This document shows positions 47,927 to 57,643 of a DNA stretch of 64,000 nt, piece by piece. The translations under genes and the position numbers were made by a program. Position 1 is the first letter of the stretch. Each line of letters opens with the position of its first letter. The notes under the pieces are model-generated. The model had not been told where the DNA came from and searched no databases. It saw nothing but the letters and a program-made list of their open reading frames with translations. The DNA is taken from NCBI RefSeq assembly GCF_023703085.1, contig NZ_JAMQJY010000001.1, forward strand, positions 1,922,001-1,986,000, written 5' to 3'. Source of the stretch: Alkalicoccobacillus plakortidis (GTDB lineage: Bacteria; Bacillota; Bacilli; Bacillales; Bacillaceae_D).

Positions 47927-49186
47927 TCAATTAAATTGATAACCCACTGTCCTCTCCTCGCCAGTATCCATGTCCTTCACTTTGTATTGGTTCCTCTCTA
48001 TCTCATCCTGCCCCACAATGACCACAGATCGCACCTTCTGTTTATTCGCTTTATCTAGTGCTTTGCCTAATTTTTTGCCACCTAGTTCGCACTCGACTCG
48101 ATAGCCTTGTTGTCTTAGATTTCTTGCTAGCTTCAGTGATTCTTTCTCAGTCTTTAATGGGATAATGTAGTAATCTAGTTCAGCTGATCCTTCTAATAGG
48201 TCCTGCATAGCGACTGAAATGACATCGAGTCCAAATGAAATTCCGACGGTTGCAATGCTTTCACCCGATCCTACCAGTCCTCCTATCGCATTGTCATATC
48301 GTCCGCCACTTCCAATACTTGATTTGATAGAGCTGTCATTTAGAAACATTTCATAGATCGTACCTGTGTATATTTCCAAACCTCGAGCAAGCAATGGATT
48401 GAAAAGACATTGATCATTCAGACCTAAGTATTCAAGATAGGTTTGCAACTCCTCTATTTCAGCTAGACCTTGTTTGATATTGTTATTCTGAGTAGCGTAT
48501 CTTTCGAAAAATGCCCTACTATACGCTTCTAGAAAGCTCACAATTTGTTCTATTGAAGGAACTCCTATCTCCTGAAGCTCCCCACGTATAGCGTCCACCC
48601 CTACCTTTTCCAACTTATCAATCGTTAGAATCACCTTATTCATCAAGTCTTCTGGCACTTCAAACACTTCAAGCATGCCTACCAGGAGCTTGCGATTGTT
48701 ATATTGAATCACAACATCCAAACCCAACTTCTTAAAGGCATCGACCGCCATCATCATTAGCTCCGCTTCGGCCATTTGCGTCTTCACTCCCACAATGTCG
48801 ACGTCACATTGGGTGAATTCTCGTAGTCTGCCTTTTTTAATTGGACCGTCTCGAAAGACCTTGCCGATCTCATAGCGTTTGAATGGAAGTCCAATGGTTG
48901 GGTTTATAGCTATGACTTTTGCAAAAGGAATCGTTAAGTCATACCGCAAAGCTAGATCCCGCTCTCCCCTGTCCGTCAGCGTGTACTTTTCATTTAGAAT
49001 CTCTGCGCCTCCTGCATATTTTGAGGCCATGAGAGAGGTGTAATTTAGAATTGGTGTCTCTAGTGGTTTACAGCCGTACTCTGTAAATGTTCCTTCCAAT
49101 ACACGTTGAATCTTCCTTCTAATGATCTGCTCCTCCGGCATAAAATCCTGTGTTCCTTTGACGTTTTGATAACTCATTTTCTTCAT
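47927..49186 (-). CDS. hisS: Histidyl-tRNA synthetase (stand-alone copy)
   Basis: This class II synthetase charges tRNA-His. Motif 2 is VFRDGPIKKGRLREFTQCD, the histidine-specific loops are RGLEIYTGTIYEMF and SSIGSGGRYDNAIGGL, and a C-terminal anticodon-binding domain closes the protein (419 residues). The ATG at 49186 follows TTGGAGGAAGC; the longer frame has no ribosome site. Unlike the usual Bacillus arrangement it is not followed by aspS, so it may be the second HisRS copy that several bacilli keep. It is preceded by a His-codon leader peptide and terminator. Confidence 0.92.
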   Translation of the reverse strand: MKKMSYQNVKGTQDFMPEEQIIRRKIQRVLEGTFTEYGCKPLETPILNYTSLMASKYAGGAEILNEKYTLTDRGERDLALRYDLTIPFAKVIAINPTIGLPFKRYEIGKVFRDGPIKKGRLREFTQCDVDIVGVKTQMAEAELMMMAVDAFKKLGLDVVIQYNNRKLLVGMLEVFEVPEDLMNKVILTIDKLEKVGVDAIRGELQEIGVPSIEQIVSFLEAYSRAFFERYATQNNNIKQGLAEIEELQTYLEYLGLNDQCLFNPLLARGLEIYTGTIYEMFLNDSSIKSSIGSGGRYDNAIGGLVGSGESIATVGISFGLDVISVAMQDLLEGSAELDYYIIPLKTEKESLKLARNLRQQGYRVECELGGKKLGKALDKANKQKVRSVVIVGQDEIERNQYKVKDMDTGEERTVGYQFN

Positions 49187-49220
49187 GTTAGCTTCCTCCA
49201 ATGGTTTTAGAATACAAAAA

Positions 49221-49261
49221 AACCGCATTACTTAAGTAAGTTCACTTAAATCAATGCGGTT
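49221..49261 (-). terminator. Attenuator terminator upstream of hisS
   Basis: AACCGCATT and AATGCGGTT form a perfect 9-pair stem, extended inside by TTAAGT/ACTTAA, and seven T follow. It sits 35 bases before the hisS start and after a short leader ORF, so it is a conditional terminator. No T-box core (GGGUGGnACCGCG) is present. Confidence 0.8.
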
Positions 49262-49315
49262 CATGAGAAATAGTCTTCCTATGTTCGATTTTTTAAAGAG
49301 ATCGAATTAGCAAGA

Positions 49316-49357
49316 CTAGCTCGTATGATGATGTAGTTGTTTGGTTAAATAAATCAT
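49316..49357 (-). CDS. Histidine-rich leader peptide of the hisS attenuator (13 aa)
   Basis: ATG 49357 follows AGAGGTG at good spacing and opens MIYLTKQLHHHTS, ending at TAG. Three consecutive CAT His codons near the end are what a ribosome-stalling sensor of charged tRNA-His needs. Between it and the terminator lie TAGTCTT/AAGACTA and TTCGAT/ATCGAA stems that could act as alternative pairings. Confidence 0.7.
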   Translation of the reverse strand: MIYLTKQLHHHTS

Positions 49358-49424
49358 AAAATGCACCTCTGTGAGTGGTTAGATCTTATCTTATAGGAAA
49401 AAGAAGGGAAAGACAAGATTCATA

Positions 49425-49973
49425 TTATGCCTTCTTCGCCATAGGAGGCTTACCCAACACTTCTTTATCAAACCTCTCCGGAATTAGCTCCTTATACATC
49501 AAGACGCCAAGATCTCCGTTATCATTTTCATGCGTGAAGTATTCTTTGTAGCCTTTGCGCTTGTACATGTCGAGTAGCCACGGGTGCTTGCGGCCTGATG
49601 TGCCGAGTACGTAGGCGGGTACCTTAAAGGTATCGCGTAAGAGCGTGTTTTCTACGTACTCCATCAGCTTGTTCCCAACCCCTTGTCCACTTAAATCGGG
49701 AGCGGTTGCGAACCACCAGACAAATGGGTAGCCTGATACAGGGGTTGTGCTCTCCCAAGGGAAACGGATGGTAATCGTTGATACTAAGCGACCGTCCCGT
49801 TCTAGAACAACTGCTGTTGATTTTTCTATATTTTCAGTGACCATCTCAAGTGTCGCTCTTGTAGATGGCCAATCGATGCCCATGTCGGCAAGTGGTTTGA
49901 ACGCGGTTGAGAGCAGCTCTAAAAATCCTGGTGCGTCGTCTTTTGTTGCGATGCGGAAAATGTCGTTGGTCAT
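49425..49973 (-). CDS. GNAT-family N-acetyltransferase
   Basis: This 182-residue protein has the acetyl-CoA loop APDLSGQGVGNKLMEYVEN and a beta-strand layout of GNAT enzymes (VVLERDGRLVSTITIRFPW). The substrate is unknown. I choose ATG 49973 (MTNDIFRIATKDD), with GGAGG ten bases before it; the longer frame starts without a ribosome site. Confidence 0.83.
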   Translation of the reverse strand: MTNDIFRIATKDDAPGFLELLSTAFKPLADMGIDWPSTRATLEMVTENIEKSTAVVLERDGRLVSTITIRFPWESTTPVSGYPFVWWFATAPDLSGQGVGNKLMEYVENTLLRDTFKVPAYVLGTSGRKHPWLLDMYKRKGYKEYFTHENDNGDLGVLMYKELIPERFDKEVLGKPPMAKKA

Positions 49974-50243
49974 CTCTATAGTTCCTCCACTTTCAATGAT
50001 AAATACTGTTCTATTCACATTGATATCCTACCACTGAACCTAAGGAATTCCTACTAATGAATCTCAATGTGGAAGAACTTTCTATAGGGTGTCCTATCTT
50101 AAAAAAAGCAATCATGCTTAGATTATTGAACATATTCTTTTACCACTTTTCTATTGTAAAATTTTATGTAAGGAATTCACATTATTTATGTCGATAAAAA
50201 GGTAGATTGTCTTTTATTAGATGAGAAAGGGAGAGGTCAAACA

Positions 50244-51073
50244 ATGAATCGATTAAATAGTTTAGTTAATGTAGCGAAGGATATACAAACCGTTTTCGGA
50301 GAGGAGATTCTGATTGCGATTACAGATCGTGAGAAGTTCCTCTGCTTTCTACCAAGTAGTAAAATTGATTTAGATATTCCAGTTGGAAGCCCCCTTGCTA
50401 AGGATGACCCAAATGCTAAAAAGGTTTTTGCCTGGAGAATATACGGCAGAGAAATTGTCAAAAGAGGTATACGGTGTCCCCGTTTTTGTGAGGGCGTTTC
50501 CCATTAAAGATGACATGGGTAAGGTAATTGGACAGTTTGCTGCCGTAAGATCTCTCGAATCTGAGAGACAATTAGACGAGTATATGCAACAGATTGGTGG
50601 AATTATTGGTGGTTTACAAGATGCGGCACAAGACGTTTCAAGTCATTCACAGCAGCTAGCAGCTTCTAGTGAGGAAATATCTCATCAATCAACTCAATCC
50701 TTGGAACTTACTGGTCAAACTGTAGAATCAACAGTTGAGATTACTAATATTCAGCGTCAAACAAATATTCTTGGCTTAAATGCTTCCATAGAAGCTGCCA
50801 GAGCCGGAGCAGCTTGGTCCTGGCTTTTCCGTAGTGGCTGAGGAGGTTCGAAAACTATCAAGCGAAACAACAAAGACGACAAGTAAAATCAATGATTCAT
50901 TAGGAAATATTAAAACACATATAGAGGCACTCGTCACAAATGTAGAGCAAATTAAAAGGTCCTCTTCTGAACAAGCCAACTTAGTGACAGATTTCAGTCA
51001 GTTAATTAATGATCTTGAAAAAGTAAGCTCCGATATGAAATCATACTTTGATAAAGTTAGTTCCAATTCATAG
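50244..51073 (+). CDS. Soluble chemoreceptor (YfmS-like methyl-accepting protein), two frameshifts
   Basis: The protein of about 275 residues has no membrane segment. Residues 1-115 form a small sensory domain and the rest is a short MCP signalling coiled coil with the conserved hairpin tip NILGLNASIEAARAGAAGPG and FSVVAEEVRKLSSET. This matches YfmS-type soluble receptors that signal to CheA. Three overlapping frames are joined by removing one T at 50425-50429 (KKVLPGEYTAEKL) and one base of GCTTGG at 50812-50817. GGGAGAGG precedes the ATG. It is one of few plus-strand genes. Confidence 0.8.
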
Positions 51074-51079
51074 CATGAA

Positions 51080-51113
51080 AACACCTCCAATTTTCTTGAT
51101 TGGAGGTGTTTTT
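51080..51113 (+). terminator. Terminator of the chemoreceptor gene
   Basis: AACACCTCCAAT and ATTGGAGGTGTT form a perfect 12-pair stem followed by five T on the plus strand. Confidence 0.9.
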
Positions 51114-51163
51114 GTGTAGTAAGATTTTGCACTTTTTAATTTGCTTAACTCTTCATCTCGACT

Positions 51164-51228
51164 GTTTTCCCGCGCATTTTCCAAATTCCCGCGCACCACA
51201 CTCCGTTTCCCGCGCATTCCTCAAATCC
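51164..51228 (+). repeat. Family B array B1 (TTTCCCGCGCA type)
   Basis: Three units TTTTCCCGCGCA, TTCCCGCGCA and TTTCCCGCGCA are spaced 19 and 21 bases apart. The array occupies the gap between the chemoreceptor terminator and the convergent permease gene. Confidence 0.65.
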
Positions 51229-51231
51229 ACA

Positions 51232-52107
51232 CTAGCCCTTCACTGCACCCTGCGTCATGCCCTGAACAATCTGCTTTTCCATTAACAAATAGAACATGAT
51301 CGTCGGCACGAGTACAATCGTTAAGGCAGCCATTTGAGCTGTGTAGTTTGTTGAGTGTTGACCGGCGAAGTTCGCGAGGCCAAGTGGCAGCGTGCGCAAA
51401 GCGTCGTCGTTGATTAATACTAGAGCAAAGCTGAATTCGTTCCAGTTGTTGATAAAATTAATGATGATGGCTGTGGCCAGGACTGGGCGAGTCATTGGGA
51501 GGATGATCGACCAGAAGATGCGGAAGACACCTGCTCCGTCCATGACAGCTGATTCTTCAATTTCTTTAGGGAATGATTTCATGAAGCTGGTTAGCAAAAA
51601 GATTGTAATGGATAGATTAAATGCAATGTATGGAAAAATAAGCGCAAGATGCGTGTCAATCAGGTTTATTTTCTGCATGAGTATAAACATGGGTACAAGT
51701 GTCGCATGAATTGGCACGAGCAACCCTAGGATAAAAAAGGCGTATAGTACTTTCTGTCCTCTAAACTTGAATCGAGCTAGAAAATAGGAGGCAAGCGCTC
51801 CAAATAATACGGTTAAGAGTACAGCGGCCACTCCAACAAATACACTATTAAAGAAGTAGGTGTTGATGTTGGCGGTGAACCACGCTTCGATATAGTTGGT
51901 CCAGACCCATTCAGTTGGTAGGCCAAATGGATTTAAGGCAAAATCCTGTCCTGATTTGAATGAATTCATGATCATCCAGACAATAGGGTAAGCATTCACA
52001 ATCGCAAAGCCAATAAGGATGATATAGATAAGCGTTCTGCGTGCCACTTTTTTTAATCTAGCCGTCTTTTCATTGATTATCTTTTTTGGTGCCGTTTCTA
52101 CTTGCAT
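51232..52107 (-). CDS. CUT1 sugar ABC permease (MalG/AraQ-like)
   Basis: This 291-residue permease has six helices and the EAA loop EIEESAVMDGAGVFRIFWSI. It ends KQIVQGMTQGAVKG, the usual MalG-type tail. It is the last gene of an operon with a binding protein, a YesMN-type two-component system and a second permease. The substrate is probably an oligosaccharide, not defined by sequence. Confidence 0.88.
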   Translation of the reverse strand: MQVETAPKKIINEKTARLKKVARRTLIYIILIGFAIVNAYPIVWMIMNSFKSGQDFALNPFGLPTEWVWTNYIEAWFTANINTYFFNSVFVGVAAVLLTVLFGALASYFLARFKFRGQKVLYAFFILGLLVPIHATLVPMFILMQKINLIDTHLALIFPYIAFNLSITIFLLTSFMKSFPKEIEESAVMDGAGVFRIFWSIILPMTRPVLATAIIINFINNWNEFSFALVLINDDALRTLPLGLANFAGQHSTNYTAQMAALTIVLVPTIMFYLLMEKQIVQGMTQGAVKG

Positions 52108-52125
52108 GATGCTAACCTCCTTTGG

Positions 52126-53010
52126 TTACACTGGCTTTCTATTGCCACGCTTTTTAAGTAGTAGATTGGCTAAGATGATCATGACGATACTGAACACAAA
52201 AATCAGCACAGATATCGCACTTCCATATCCATATCGCAACCCTTGGAAGGTTTCTGTGTACATATATGTAGCCATTACTTCGGTTGAGTTCGCTGGTCCT
52301 CCACCTGTCATAACGTAAATTAAGTCAAAGGTCTTTAAGCTGCCACTAATGCAAAGGATCACAGCAATCATAATAACTCCCCAAATGGACGGCAGGGTGA
52401 CATAACGAGTTTTTTGCCATTCTGTTGCTCCATCTAGTTCCGCTGCTTCTAAAATATCTTTCGGAACGGTTTGCAAGGCTGATAAAAAAATAATGAAATA
52501 GAGGCCAACAAACTGCCAGATAATCACTGCAGCGATCGCGTACATGGCATAGTCTGGATTCCCGAGCCAGTTTTGGGCGAGAGCACTTAAACCGAGATTA
52601 TCGAGAAGATTATTTAGTAGTCCTTGTTCGACGTTAAAAATCAATCGCCACGTTAGGGAAATGACAACAGTGGAGATGACCACCGGCAAGAAGGCAATGG
52701 TACGAAAGAACTTTGCTCCTCTGATTTTCTGATTTAGTAACAAAGCGAGCGCAAGTGCAATTGGAATTTGGCCAAATACAGATGCTGCCACTACAATGAG
52801 ATTGTTCCGAACGGATAGCCAGAATACTGAATCATTTAAGATGGCTTGGAAATTTGCGATCCCCACAAATTGCATGGCAGAGAATCCATTCCAAGACATA
52901 AAGGAATAATAGAATGAGATAAATATCGGAATAATACTGAAAATACAATAGATAAGCAATGCCGGGATCACGCCTAGTGCGATTTTCCAAGGGCTTTTTA
53001 ATAGATGCAC
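52126..53010 (-). CDS. CUT1 sugar ABC permease (MalF/LacF-like)
   Basis: This partner permease of about 294 residues has six helices and the EAA loop DILEAAELDGATEWQKTRYV, with LIYVMTGGGPANSTEVMATY near the end as in most MalF-type proteins. I favour the GTG at 53010, which follows TGGAGG, over the ATG at 53034, which lies before that ribosome site; either is possible. A cre-like site lies just upstream. Confidence 0.86.
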   Translation of the reverse strand: MHLLKSPWKIALGVIPALLIYCIFSIIPIFISFYYSFMSWNGFSAMQFVGIANFQAILNDSVFWLSVRNNLIVVAASVFGQIPIALALALLLNQKIRGAKFFRTIAFLPVVISTVVISLTWRLIFNVEQGLLNNLLDNLGLSALAQNWLGNPDYAMYAIAAVIIWQFVGLYFIIFLSALQTVPKDILEAAELDGATEWQKTRYVTLPSIWGVIMIAVILCISGSLKTFDLIYVMTGGGPANSTEVMATYMYTETFQGLRYGYGSAISVLIFVFSIVMIILANLLLKKRGNRKPV

Positions 53011-53037
53011 AAGCTTACACATCCTCCACTTCATATT

Positions 53038-53051
53038 TGAAAGCGTTTACT
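53038..53051 (-). promoter_or_regulatory. cre-like site before the permease genes
   Basis: TGAAAGCGTTTACT matches the CcpA cre consensus TGNAARCGNWWWCA at all but the last position. Confidence 0.55.
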
Positions 53052-53101
53052 ATATGCATTGTAATTGTATTTAACACGCACAAAAATCCCAAAAGCTACG
53101 A

Positions 53102-54160
53102 TTATATCTGTTTTTTTCGTGTATCATATGTAGCATTTAAACGGCGATAGTGAGTAGGAGTCAAACCAAGCTTTTTCTTAAAGACTTGCACAAAATACTT
53201 ATATTCCTTATAGCCAACAAACTCAGCTATTTCAAAGACTTTATTCGATGTATTAAGCAAGAGCTCTGATGCCTTTTGAATACGCAACCCATTTAGATAC
53301 TCAGAAAAGCTTTTGCCTGTCTCTTGTTTAAAAAGCATACTGAAATAATTTGGCGTTATAAAATGCTGCTCTGCCACCTCAGATGCGCGCAAATCCTGTT
53401 GATAGTTTTTATGCATATATCGTTTGATGTTCTCGATAACCCAATGATTTTGCTCAGAGTCTTCCACTTCATTAATAAACTGCATGATATCACCCACAAA
53501 TAGGTCTTCAATGGTTGTAAAGGTGTTCTCCATACTAAGATCCACTCCACTTTGCAGCCGGAGAGGCACTTCATCAAATTGTTTATTGGGCAGTCGCTCT
53601 CGTAGCTTTCGTTTCAATGTTCGTTCAAGTTCTTGACAGACGTGAACAGATTGACGAAGGGAATAGTTGTTTTCCTTTAGCATGGATAGCGTCTCGATGA
53701 TACATGATTTTGCCTTGTCTTTGTCCTGCATTAACACGGCTTCTACCAAACACACTTCCGCTTCTTTGGGATATTGATGTACCAATAACATCTTTTCCGT
53801 CACGTTTTTAACAAGACCCATTAATTCATCCACATCAACTGGTTTCAGCAAATAGTCTTCAACACCTAACCGAATGGCTTGTCTTGCATACTCAAAGTCA
53901 TCATATCCACTAATGATGATCATTTTTGTGTCAGGATGTTGTTGAACGATACACTCTGCTAATTCAAGACCATCCATCTCTGGCATGGAGATATCCGTTA
54001 AGATGATATCTATGTGGTTTTTCTCTATTTTTTGCAGAGCTTGCTTTCCATTAAAAGCTACACCAACTACCTCAACGCCAATACTTTGCCAATCAATTGT
54101 CTGTGCAAGTCCTTGGCAAATAACCGGTTCATCATCAACAATAAGCATCTTCATGTTCAT
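53102..54160 (-). CDS. YesN-type response regulator (receiver + AraC DNA-binding domain)
   Basis: The receiver domain (MLIVDDEPVICQGL; phosphoacceptor D56 in IILTDISMPEMDG; K in DYLLKPVDVDEL) is followed by a helical linker and a C-terminal AraC/XylS double helix-turn-helix (DLRASEVAEQHFITPNYFSM; then FEIAEFVGYKEYKYFVQVFK). It is 352 residues long. Such regulators activate the neighbouring sugar importer. The start overlaps the end of the sensor kinase gene by 4 bases. Confidence 0.92.
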   Translation of the reverse strand: MNMKMLIVDDEPVICQGLAQTIDWQSIGVEVVGVAFNGKQALQKIEKNHIDIILTDISMPEMDGLELAECIVQQHPDTKMIIISGYDDFEYARQAIRLGVEDYLLKPVDVDELMGLVKNVTEKMLLVHQYPKEAEVCLVEAVLMQDKDKAKSCIIETLSMLKENNYSLRQSVHVCQELERTLKRKLRERLPNKQFDEVPLRLQSGVDLSMENTFTTIEDLFVGDIMQFINEVEDSEQNHWVIENIKRYMHKNYQQDLRASEVAEQHFITPNYFSMLFKQETGKSFSEYLNGLRIQKASELLLNTSNKVFEIAEFVGYKEYKYFVQVFKKKLGLTPTHYRRLNATYDTRKKQI

Positions 54161-55942
54161 ACTTTTTCTCCCTTCTTTACTCCATAACGAATACGGACTT
54201 GAATGTGAGTACCATGAATTGACTGGAGGGCTTTAAGACCACACTCTTCCCCAAACGTGTTCACTAATCGCTCATGAATGTTCCGCAATGCATATCCATT
54301 GCCTTGCTTGGTTCGATTGGTGTAATGATTGATTAAAGACATCAGCACTGACTGGTAAGCCTTCACCATTATCAATCACATCAATGAGCACAAACTCATC
54401 TTGTCGATAGGCTCGAATGGAAATGGAATTGGTTTGTTCCAACTCCGCGAACCCATGCTGGAGACTATTTTCAACTAAAGGCTGAAGCAGTAACTTTAGA
54501 ATGTGACACTGTTCTATTCCTGCTTCCATTCGTACAGAAAAAGTCAGCATTCCTGCTAACCGCCGCTTTTGTAACTCCAAGTAGCTTTGTACATACGTCA
54601 TCTCATCCTTAAGCGAAATCCATAGCTTGCCTTGACTTAAACTAATGCGGAATAAACGCGACAGATCCTCTATACTTTTGCCTGTCTCCTTTGCATTCTC
54701 CATCCGCGCTGTCCACCGAATCATGTCTAGTGTATTGTAAAGAAAATGGGGGTTGATTTGGCTTTGTAGCGCTTTCAATTCTGATTCTTTATTTTGAATT
54801 TCAAGCTTATACTTGGTCTCTATTAAATGTTGAATTTGTACAACAGCTTTATTAAAACGCGATCCGAGCTGCCCAATTTCATCACGAGAGCGAACTTTCA
54901 CCTGCGCTGTGAAATCCCCATCTTCAAGTCGCCTCGTCTCACGAGTCAATTCAGTAACAGGTTTGATAATTGTAAGCATAAATCCAACGAATGCAATTAG
55001 ACCTATCAGTCCTGCCACGATCATAATCACTTGCATCGTTTTGCGAATCCCACCAAATTCATTTAATAGATATTCCTCACTGACTGTGGAAACGAGGTAT
55101 AGATCTCTCCCCTCAATCTTTCGTGTAACCGCATAATAAGCTTCTTCATTTTCTTCATACTCAAAGAGCTCTGACTCCTCCTGTACATGTTGGACTACAA
55201 GATCATTTGGATAAAGTTTTCCCACAAGCTGTTTATCTTGATGAGAAAGAACACGACCATCCTTTTGTAGCAAGACCATCTCATCATTCGGATTCAAGTA
55301 TCCATTTGTCATATATGAAAATAGCTCTTGCTCATCTAGACGAATTCGTACTTGACCAATCGGTTCTGTAATATCATATAAATTATTAATGACTCGAAAA
55401 AGCGAGATCATCTGATAATCCTCTGGAACCCAGCCTCCACGCTCCATTTGGTAAGGATCGGTCCAGGTCATTCGACCATGTGCAGCTTGTGCCTCCTCTT
55501 CCCAAACTGCTTCATCCCCACTAATTCGTTCTCCTAAGTGAAGATCCGTACCATTTATTCCCTCAATTTGTGCCGAGTGCACATAGCTTTTGTTATTTAA
55601 ATGAAAGGTGAAGAACCCACGAATGTGATCTTGGATTCGTTGCATCTCCTCTGGATCACTGCTCTCATCGTCTATAGGTAACGTCATATATTGCCGAAAT
55701 TCTTCACTGAAGATGATGTAACTTGATAGCTCCTCAATCGCATGCATAGCCTCTAGTAGATTGTTCTCAATATGACGTAGATTTTGTTCGTTTCTCTCAA
55801 TGACCTGCCTCTCTAAAATCGTATTTGATTGGTAATACACAAGCAAACTAATCGTGAGTGCGGGAATAAAGATCAATGATAATAAAATGAGGAATGACTT
55901 CCATCGTAAGCTCCAATCATGAAAATGAATCCACTTTTTCAT
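54157..55942 (-). CDS. YesM-type sensor histidine kinase, one frameshift
   Basis: The kinase has an N-terminal helix (about 15-38), an extracellular sensing domain (about 40-300), a second helix, a HAMP domain and a His_kinase domain with NPHFLYNTLDMIRWTARMEN (catalytic His), LVENSLQHGF and VIDNGEGLPV. The C-terminal end is shifted at 54306-54311 (GCTTGG); removing one base gives HQSNQQGNGYALRNIHERL and a standard end. I start at ATG 55942 (MKKWIHFHDW), with AAAGGA upstream. It senses an extracellular sugar or the loaded binding protein, and phosphorylates the regulator encoded next. Confidence 0.88.
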
Positions 55943-56028
55943 ATAACGACAGTCCTTTGAAAGAAGTAGTGAAAAAAAGCAGCGCAATTCTATGAAAGAA
56001 TGCCCTGCTCTTTTTATCTACTATAGCA

Positions 56029-57312
56029 TCATTGTGTATTTACAGCATTTTGGATATTTTGTGCTGCTTCTTCAGGGGTCGAACGACCAATCGTAATCGC
56101 TTGAAGCTCATTTTGAAGAACGTTATTCACAGCTTGAGGTAATACGGCATCATACACTGGTGCTGGAGGAGATTGTTGTGATAGCTCTAGCATATCAAGG
56201 AATAATGGCTCAAGATCTGCATCTTCAGGCATATCTACTTCAGCCGCTACCACTCGATTCACACCAATTAATTCTTGATAGAAATCCTCGCTAAACATCC
56301 ATTGTAAAAAGGTTTCTGCTGCCTCTCGTTTTTCACCTTCTAAGTCAGCATTCAAAGACCACGCATTTCCATATACCGTTGAAATCGTTGGCGTGTCTCC
56401 TAAAGGGAATGGTGCGATTCCTACATTCATATCATCAGGCTTATTAGTCAAAATACTAATCGCTCCCCAGTTTCCATCTATCACCATCGCGGAGCGCTCT
56501 TGTAAGAAGTACTCAATCATTTGATTATCATCAATCGTATTCAAATCTTCATTAAATGCGCCAATATCTACTAACTCATCAATGACACCAAGCGCCTCAA
56601 CAAAGTCCGGATCCGTAAAGGCACGTTCCCCTTCTAGAACCTGAGGAATGAAGTCATTACCTGTAAAACGATCAGCAATTGTCGAGATATAAACGGACTG
56701 AAGCACCCACGAAGCCGAGTTCCCTAAAGCAATGGGAGTCGTATCCTCTTCATTAATATCCTCAATCAATTCTTTAAATTCATCATACGTTTGTGGAAAC
56801 TCCTCATAGCCTAACTCATCCAGCATATCAACGTTATAATAGACAAAGCTCGTCGGATTCTGCACAGACGGTATTGCATACGTTTCCCCATCAAATGAAA
56901 AGTCAGCGATCGCATCTTCATTTAATAGACCATTATCTGTCCAATTATCTAAAATATTATTAATTGAGCCAACTGCGCCACCATCTACAAGCGGCTCAAG
57001 CTCAGTTCCCGGCCACACCTGAAAAATATCCGGTAGCTGACCACCTGCTGCCTGTGTATTCAAGCGTGTCCGATAATCCGCATGAGGTGTTGTCTCTATA
57101 TTTAACTCAATGTCATCATGCTCTTCATTAAATTGCTCCACCCGGTCCATCGTCAGCTTAAAATCATCCCGATCCGGATTTGCAGACGCCCAAAAACTCA
57201 GCTCTACTACTCCATCACCATTTGACCCGCCCGCTTCTTCTGAATTGCCACCACATGCAGCCAGTAGAGCTGACATACTCAAAACAGCACCAGTATACAT
57301 ATATCTCCTCAA
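56029..57312 (-). CDS. Extracellular sugar-binding lipoprotein (family 1)
   Basis: The lipobox LSALLAAC-type end (ALLAACGG, Cys about residue 21) is followed by a Gly/Ser linker and a family-1 solute-binding fold: VELSFWASANPDRDDFKLTM, LPDIFQVWPGTELEPLVDGG and AMVIDGNWGAISIL. I choose TTG 57312 because GGGGGGATT lies just before it and the product then starts as a normal signal peptide. It is first in the operon and stands behind a cre site, so glucose repression through CcpA is likely. Confidence 0.87.
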   Translation of the reverse strand: MRRYMYTGAVLSMSALLAACGGNSEEAGGSNGDGVVELSFWASANPDRDDFKLTMDRVEQFNEEHDDIELNIETTPHADYRTRLNTQAAGGQLPDIFQVWPGTELEPLVDGGAVGSINNILDNWTDNGLLNEDAIADFSFDGETYAIPSVQNPTSFVYYNVDMLDELGYEEFPQTYDEFKELIEDINEEDTTPIALGNSASWVLQSVYISTIADRFTGNDFIPQVLEGERAFTDPDFVEALGVIDELVDIGAFNEDLNTIDDNQMIEYFLQERSAMVIDGNWGAISILTNKPDDMNVGIAPFPLGDTPTISTVYGNAWSLNADLEGEKREAAETFLQWMFSEDFYQELIGVNRVVAAEVDMPEDADLEPLFLDMLELSQQSPPAPVYDAVLPQAVNNVLQNELQAITIGRSTPEEAAQNIQNAVNTQ

Positions 57313-57330
57313 ACTAAATCCCCCCTTTAA

Positions 57331-57344
57331 TGAAATCGCTTTCA
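57331..57344 (-). promoter_or_regulatory. cre site upstream of the sugar-binding protein gene
   Basis: TGAAATCGCTTTCA is palindromic and matches the cre consensus except for one purine position. It lies 19 bases upstream of the TTG start. Confidence 0.65.
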
Positions 57345-57464
57345 AAATCATTATGACAGATTCTCCTATTATAAAAAGACTAAAAAGTTACTATTATATC
57401 TGATATTTTAAGGAGTGTTGGTTGGGGGTCCCCCCTTGTGAAGTGGAAGGACCAATCTAAAATA

Positions 57465-57616
57465 GAAAACAACCACCTCTATAGATGGTTGCATCATCCT
57501 TTACGGAACATGGCTACCGATTTTTTGAGCGTCGGGCAGGTGTTTTTGAGCATTCTTCAAGTTTTTGAGCACTGGGTTATGATTTTTGAGCACTATGCTG
57601 TTTTTTCCGCGCACTG
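57465..57616 (+). repeat. Family B array B2 with flanking hairpin
   Basis: Five units (TTTTTGAGCG, then TTTTTGAGCA three times, then TTTTCCGCGCA) have their G at 57527, 57548, 57567, 57588 and 57609, that is steps of 21, 19, 21 and 21. The array is preceded by AACCACCT and AGATGGTT arms (57471-57490), which on the minus strand form a terminator-like hairpin followed by GTTTTC. A closely related hairpin accompanies array B3. Confidence 0.75.
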
Positions 57617-57643
57617 TCACATCATCCCGGTTCTCCTCCGTCC

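Noticed and set aside
49187..49400. T-box riboswitch for hisS
   Set aside because: No T-box core sequence or specifier stem; the leader ORF with His codons explains the terminator better.
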